NCBI GenBank assembly: GCA_965221405.1
Contig: CBDCSE010000002.1
Span: 2,108,001-2,172,000 of the forward strand
Reading direction: 5' to 3'
DNA: 64,000 nt
Source: JAPOUP01 sp965221405
Lineage (GTDB): Bacteria > Pseudomonadota > Alphaproteobacteria > Rhodobacterales > Rhodobacteraceae
The first letter of the stretch is position 1. Each line of letters opens with the position of its first letter. The notes under the pieces are model-generated. The model worked only from the letters and a program-made list of their open reading frames with translations, did not search any database and was not told where the DNA came from. Below, in pieces: positions 60,313-64,000 of this stretch. Made by a program: the position numbers and the translations under genes.

Positions 60313-60560
60313 TCACTCCGTCTCCACCGCCGTGACGGCGGCCAGCACAGCGAGTCGCTCGCCCGGCGGCATCATGCGGTAGCGCCGCGCCCAGCCCTCG
60401 GTGTTGCGCTTGATTCTCTGGCGGACCGTGAAGTTCCTGCCGACGTAGGCGTGCTATTGCGGACGGCCCGGATCGAAGTTTAGCCACAGCTTCTCGGTGA
60501 CGACGCAGGCCCGGTTGTTGACCTGTACCTCTAGTGTTTTGCCTCATACAGACGGTTCCA
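60313..60560 (-). pseudogene. C-terminal remnant of a phage-type DNA adenine methylase
   Basis: The minus frame ending at 60313 reads EVQVNNRACVVTEKLWLNFD, then AYVGRNFTVRQRIKRNTEGW and YRMMPPGERLAVLAAVTAVE. This resembles the C-terminal extension of D12-class adenine methylases in prophages of alphaproteobacteria. A TAG interrupts it between GRPQ and HAYVG, where I would expect tryptophan (TGG to TAG), and a frame change upstream would join NRLYEAK. The catalytic DPPY part is absent. A relic of a prophage or mobile element. Confidence 0.6.
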
Positions 60561-60689
60561 TTTCCTGCAGTCTCCGGTGTGTTCCCGTGACAGGCCTCCT
60601 CCGACAATGGGGGGACATGATCGGGTTGCGGCGTTATCCCGTCCGTGCCGCAAGATCGACCGGCGCTTCGCGCGGACATGGCCAGTGCG

Positions 60690-62042
60690 CTAGCACTGTG
60701 CCCAGCGGGGCAGCCAGTCGCCGTGCGCCGTGATCAATTCATCGACGAGATTCTGGATCTGATCAAGGTCAAGCTCGGCCGCGGTGTGCGGATCCATCAT
60801 CGCGGCATGGTAGATATGATCACGGTTTTCCGACAGAAGCGCACTGACAGTCAGTTCCTGAACATTGATGTTGGTGCGCATTATAGCGGAAAGCTGCGGC
60901 GGCAGCGCACCGACATGGGTTGGCTGAATACCGTTGCGGTCCACAAGACATGGGACTTCCACCGCGCAGGCCTCCGGAAGTGAGGTGATCAACCCGGTGT
61001 TCGGGACATTCCCGTTGATCACCGACGGCTTGCCGGTCCAGATCGAGTGCATGATCTCGGAAGCGTATTCATGGCTTTTCCCGATTTCGATCAAGTCGCC
61101 GTGCAGTAATTTGTCGGCCTGGGCCTTCCAGCTCTCCATCTGTTCGATGCAGCGCATCGGATATTCATCCAGTGGTATTCCCAGACGCTCGATCAGGTCG
61201 GGTCTGTCGCGCTTGATGAACCAAGGCACATATTCCGCGAAATGTTCCGAGCTCTCCGTCACGAAATATCCCAACCGCTTCATCACTTCGTAGCGTACCC
61301 TGTTGGGACACCGCGGATTCATGGTCGGTGGTTTGGGAAACCGGCCCTGGGAATAGCCCTCGCGAAGGTCGGGGTACAGATCACGGCAGCTTCCGTCCTC
61401 CATGACCTCCTCAAACCTCAGGTAGAAAGCCATGTGATTTATTCCCGCGCAGCTGTAGTGGATACGTGGAAGCGGGATATCGAGATCGCTGGCCAGTTCC
61501 TCCGCGGTTCCCTGCACGGAATGGCACAGCCCAACCTGCCTGATTTCGGGAAATCTCGCGGAAATCGCCCAGGTATTGATCGCCATCGGGTTCACGTACT
61601 GGAGCAGTAGCGCGTCGGGACAGACCGAAAGCATGGTCTCGCAGACGCTCCACAGGTGCGGTACCGTGCGTAGACCCCGCATGATGCCGCCGACGCCCAA
61701 CGTATCCGCGATCGTCTGGCGTAAACCGAATTTCTTCGGGATCTCGAAATCCGTTACCGTGCAGGGATCGTAGCCGCCGATCTGGAAGGCGACGACAACG
61801 AAGTCCGCGCCGTCAAGCGCTTCCCGCTGGTCCAAATGCCCGCTTACCACGGCTGGAACGCCAAGCTTTGAGACCAGCTTCCGCGCCAGCACCTCGGACT
61901 CCGCCAAGCGCTTGGGATCTATATCCATCAGTGCCACGCGCGCACCGCGCAGTGCGTCTCTCTGCAGTAGGTCACCTACTATGTTTTTCATGAATATCGT
62001 GGAGCCTGCGCCGATAAACGCGACCTTGGGATATCGGGACAT
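60690..62042 (-). CDS. Glycoside hydrolase family 4 (alpha-galactosidase/alpha-glucosidase type)
   Basis: NAD+- and Mn2+-dependent glycosidase. 450 residues. N-terminal NAD loop FIGAGSTIFMKNIVGDLL, then ALMDIDPKRL, the metal/substrate cysteine motif GLCHSVQGT and CAGINHMAFYL (about 195-215). The MelA-like stretches point to an alpha-galactosidase or alpha-glucuronidase-like enzyme, but GH4 substrate cannot be assigned by eye. It is divergent from the oxidoreductase fusion gene at 62433, which suggests a shared sugar-use locus. Confidence 0.93.
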   Translation of the reverse strand: MSRYPKVAFIGAGSTIFMKNIVGDLLQRDALRGARVALMDIDPKRLAESEVLARKLVSKLGVPAVVSGHLDQREALDGADFVVVAFQIGGYDPCTVTDFEIPKKFGLRQTIADTLGVGGIMRGLRTVPHLWSVCETMLSVCPDALLLQYVNPMAINTWAISARFPEIRQVGLCHSVQGTAEELASDLDIPLPRIHYSCAGINHMAFYLRFEEVMEDGSCRDLYPDLREGYSQGRFPKPPTMNPRCPNRVRYEVMKRLGYFVTESSEHFAEYVPWFIKRDRPDLIERLGIPLDEYPMRCIEQMESWKAQADKLLHGDLIEIGKSHEYASEIMHSIWTGKPSVINGNVPNTGLITSLPEACAVEVPCLVDRNGIQPTHVGALPPQLSAIMRTNINVQELTVSALLSENRDHIYHAAMMDPHTAAELDLDQIQNLVDELITAHGDWLPRWAQC

Positions 62043-62432
62043 CTGTATAGGCGCTCCATTGTCCTATTGGGTCGCGATACGACCGGTTTCCGAACGCTCT
62101 AACTCACCGGGCGACGTCAGGCTAGCCGAATTCTCGGGGCGACCGCTGGACCGTCACCGATACCCTGCAGGCGTATTCGGGAATTACCGGCGTCGGGCGA
62201 ACGATGTCCGCATTGGATCGATCGGGATTTTGGTGCGCGCCGTGCATCCAGGCTTCTTATCGAGATGCTTCCGTTCTGGACGCTCTTCACAACATCGCTG
62301 TCATGCAGCAGTTTGGCACGGTCGAATCGGGATCCACGGCGGGGGGGTCTTTGGGGCCGGGATCCGGCCCTAAAGCAGTGGCTGTCGGACACTGTGCGAT
62401 CATCCTGAAGATCAGGACCATGGTGGAGTGGT
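62043..62432. other. Divergent regulatory region between the GH4 and oxidoreductase genes
   Basis: 390 bp without a gene. It should contain both promoters. A G-run (62340-62348) and GGATCC-containing short repeats (62329 and 62360 areas) are visible; no clear operator was identified. Confidence 0.45.
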
Positions 62433-64000
62433 GTGAGTAGGACGGAGACTTCACGAAAAGTCGGTTGGGCGGTTCTTGGCCCCGGTGGCATCGCAGCGAA
62501 CTTCGCACAGGGTCTAGCCGAGTGCGGGAGTGGAAGGCTGGTGGCGGTCGCGGGCCGTGATGCGGGCCGCCGGGATGCCTTCGGCCGGAGATTTGGCCTG
62601 GCCGCGCCCCGGCGGCATGCGCATCTGGATTCCATGCTCGAAGATATGGAAGTAGAGGCCGTCTACATTGCGACACCAAATCCATTTCATGCGGAACTGG
62701 CCATTCGCGCGATGCGTGCCGGCCGGCATGTTCTGGTGGAGAAGCCTGCCGGGCTGGTGCCTGGAGAGGTGATAGCCATGACCGAAGTGGCGGCGCAGCA
62801 GGGTGTCTTCCTGATGGAAGGCTTGATGTACCGTTGTCATCCTCAGATCAGGCGGTTGGTCGAAATTATCCGGTTGGGCGAAATCGGTGAGGTTTGTCAT
62901 ATCGAAGCGAGTTTCGGCTTCGCGTCTCCCTTCGAAGCGACGTCGCGCCTTGACTGTCCGGAGCTTGGGGGCGGCGCGATACTTGACGTGGGCGTCTATC
63001 CCGTTTCCTTCGCGCGGCTGGTGGCTGGAGCCGCCCGTGGTGCGCCGTTCTATGAGCCGTTGCGGGTCGAGGGAATGGGACGGCTTGGACCCGCGGGCGC
63101 TGATGAGACCTCATACGCCCTGCTGTTGTTCCAAAACGGGATCGTCGCTGAATGTTCGGCTTCGATCCGGCGGGAGCTGGCCAACACCGCAACGGTAACG
63201 GGAACCATCGGGAGCGTCCATCTGCCGGATCCCTGGGTGCCCGGCAGGGACTCCGGTCCCTCGGACGCGGTACTGGAAATCAGGGCCGACGGTGTTTCCC
63301 GGAGGGAATCACTTCCCGATCCACGCATCCTGTTCGCCCATGAGGCGGAGAGCGCGAGTCGCCGCATCCTTTCGGGTTTCGTGGAGGCGGAGAGGCCGGC
63401 ACCGTCGTGGCGCGATAGCATAGGTACCGCTGAGGTAACGGCCGCCTGGCGCCGGGCGGTAGGATACGAACTTCCCGTCGAGACACCGGGCGGCCTACGC
63501 GTCCTGCCCGGTGTGGTGCCCGCTGGATTGCCCGACATCCCGCAGGTTGGAATCAATGGCATGGAAGGAAAGATAAGTGCGCTGATCATGGGCTGTGACA
63601 ACCGCGATACTTTGGCCGAGGGTGCCATCGTATGGGATGCCTGGTGGGAGGCGGGCGGTAACGGTTTCGACACCGGATTCGTATACGGAGGCGGCCATCA
63701 CGAAGCCCTGCTCGGGCAATGGCTAAAGGTCCGGGGCGTGGCAAAGGAGGCGAAGGTCATCGTCAAGGGCGCACACAGCCCTTACTGTCTGCCGGACGTG
63801 ATACGGGCTCAGCTGGAGATATCGCTGGAGCGCCTGGGCCTTGAGCGCGCCCCGGTCTATATCATGCATCGGGACAATACGGACGTGCCGGTCGGCGAGT
63901 TCGTGGAGGCGCTGAACGCGCTGAACGCCGAGGGTCTGATCGGCGCGTTCGGCGGATCGAACTGGACGGTTGACAGAATCCGGAAGGCGAACGCCTATGC
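62433..64000 (+). CDS. Gfo/Idh/MocA oxidoreductase fused to an aldo/keto reductase, partial
   Basis: 522 codons are open to the window edge. From a GTG at 62433 (GGAG four bases upstream) the first about 345 residues form a Gfo/Idh/MocA dehydrogenase: WAVLGPGGIAANFAQGL (NAD loop), VEKPAG near 102, GGAILDVGVYPVSFARL near 184. After a linker, from about residue 375, an aldo/keto reductase begins: ISALIMGCDN, GFDTGFVYGGGHHEALLG (catalytic Asp and Tyr), VIVKGAHSPY (Lys), VYIMHRDN (His). All four AKR tetrad residues are present. The two domains are in one frame with no stop, so this is a true fusion. The C-terminus is outside the window. Confidence 0.88.
   Translation, partial: MSRTETSRKVGWAVLGPGGIAANFAQGLAECGSGRLVAVAGRDAGRRDAFGRRFGLAAPRRHAHLDSMLEDMEVEAVYIATPNPFHAELAIRAMRAGRHVLVEKPAGLVPGEVIAMTEVAAQQGVFLMEGLMYRCHPQIRRLVEIIRLGEIGEVCHIEASFGFASPFEATSRLDCPELGGGAILDVGVYPVSFARLVAGAARGAPFYEPLRVEGMGRLGPAGADETSYALLLFQNGIVAECSASIRRELANTATVTGTIGSVHLPDPWVPGRDSGPSDAVLEIRADGVSRRESLPDPRILFAHEAESASRRILSGFVEAERPAPSWRDSIGTAEVTAAWRRAVGYELPVETPGGLRVLPGVVPAGLPDIPQVGINGMEGKISALIMGCDNRDTLAEGAIVWDAWWEAGGNGFDTGFVYGGGHHEALLGQWLKVRGVAKEAKVIVKGAHSPYCLPDVIRAQLEISLERLGLERAPVYIMHRDNTDVPVGEFVEALNALNAEGLIGAFGGSNWTVDRIRKANAY

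Noticed and set aside
60227..60679. 150-codon minus-strand frame near the methylase remnant
   Set aside because: A neighbouring frame carries the methylase-like residues; this one is a shadow.
1..64000. tRNA, rRNA or CRISPR array
   Set aside because: No cloverleaf-like sequence, rRNA-like region or regularly spaced repeat was noticed; a dedicated RNA scan was not possible.

Overview
This window comes from an alphaproteobacterium, most likely a Rhodobacterales-type purple or aerobic anoxygenic phototroph. Positions 1-30642 hold a large part of a photosynthesis gene cluster whose order (ppsR/aerR, bchFNBHLM-lhaA-puhABC, acsF-puhE-hemA-cycA, crtEF-bchCXYZ-pufQBALMC) is typical of that order. 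Base composition is GC-rich throughout. No rRNA, tRNA or CRISPR array was seen.

Region 1 (1-2867, minus strand) carries the redox/light regulators aerR and ppsR, then the 5' part of bchG. Region 2 (2971-18885, plus strand) is one almost gapless run of bacteriochlorophyll, reaction-centre-assembly and haem genes. It starts at a promoter whose -35 box lies inside a TGT-N12-ACA PpsR palindrome. Region 3 (19399-30642, plus strand) has crtEF, bchCXYZ and pufQBALMC. The bchC promoter carries two PpsR palindromes 8 bp apart. pufA and pufL are separated by a perfect 12-bp-stem hairpin that fits the known segmental stabilisation of puf mRNA. Together these genes convert ALA-derived protoporphyrin to bacteriochlorophyll a, assemble the reaction centre and LH1, and supply electron donors (cytochrome c2 and the tetraheme PufC).

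Region 4 (30643-40136) is accessory and decayed. It contains remnants of toxin-antitoxin-like modules (DUF4160/DUF2442, HicAB, VapBC), small coiled-coil/membrane proteins with a degenerate paralogue, and a tandem duplication of about 0.5 kb that carries a coiled-coil protein. Scattered among these are intact genes: creatinase, a PD-(D/E)XK-like unknown, cobU, a CobC-like phosphatase and gshB. Several genes here have one-base or one-codon lesions; none was seen in the photosynthesis block.

Region 5 (40419-56367, minus strand) is ordinary metabolism and transport: a TIGR02186 protein with a TauE/SafE exporter, a BMP-type nucleoside ABC importer with purine nucleoside phosphorylase, tsaB with a NifU-like gene, a TAXI-TRAP transporter, an SDR, a universal stress protein and a branched-chain aminotransferase. 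Region 6 (56368-60560) is a second accessory patch with a decayed IS110-type transposase, an Xre/ImmA-IrrE regulator paired with a DUF4411 PIN-like gene broken by an amber codon, and the tail of a phage-like adenine methylase. Region 7 (60690-64000) has a GH4 glycosidase divergent from a Gfo/Idh/MocA-aldo/keto-reductase fusion that runs off the window.
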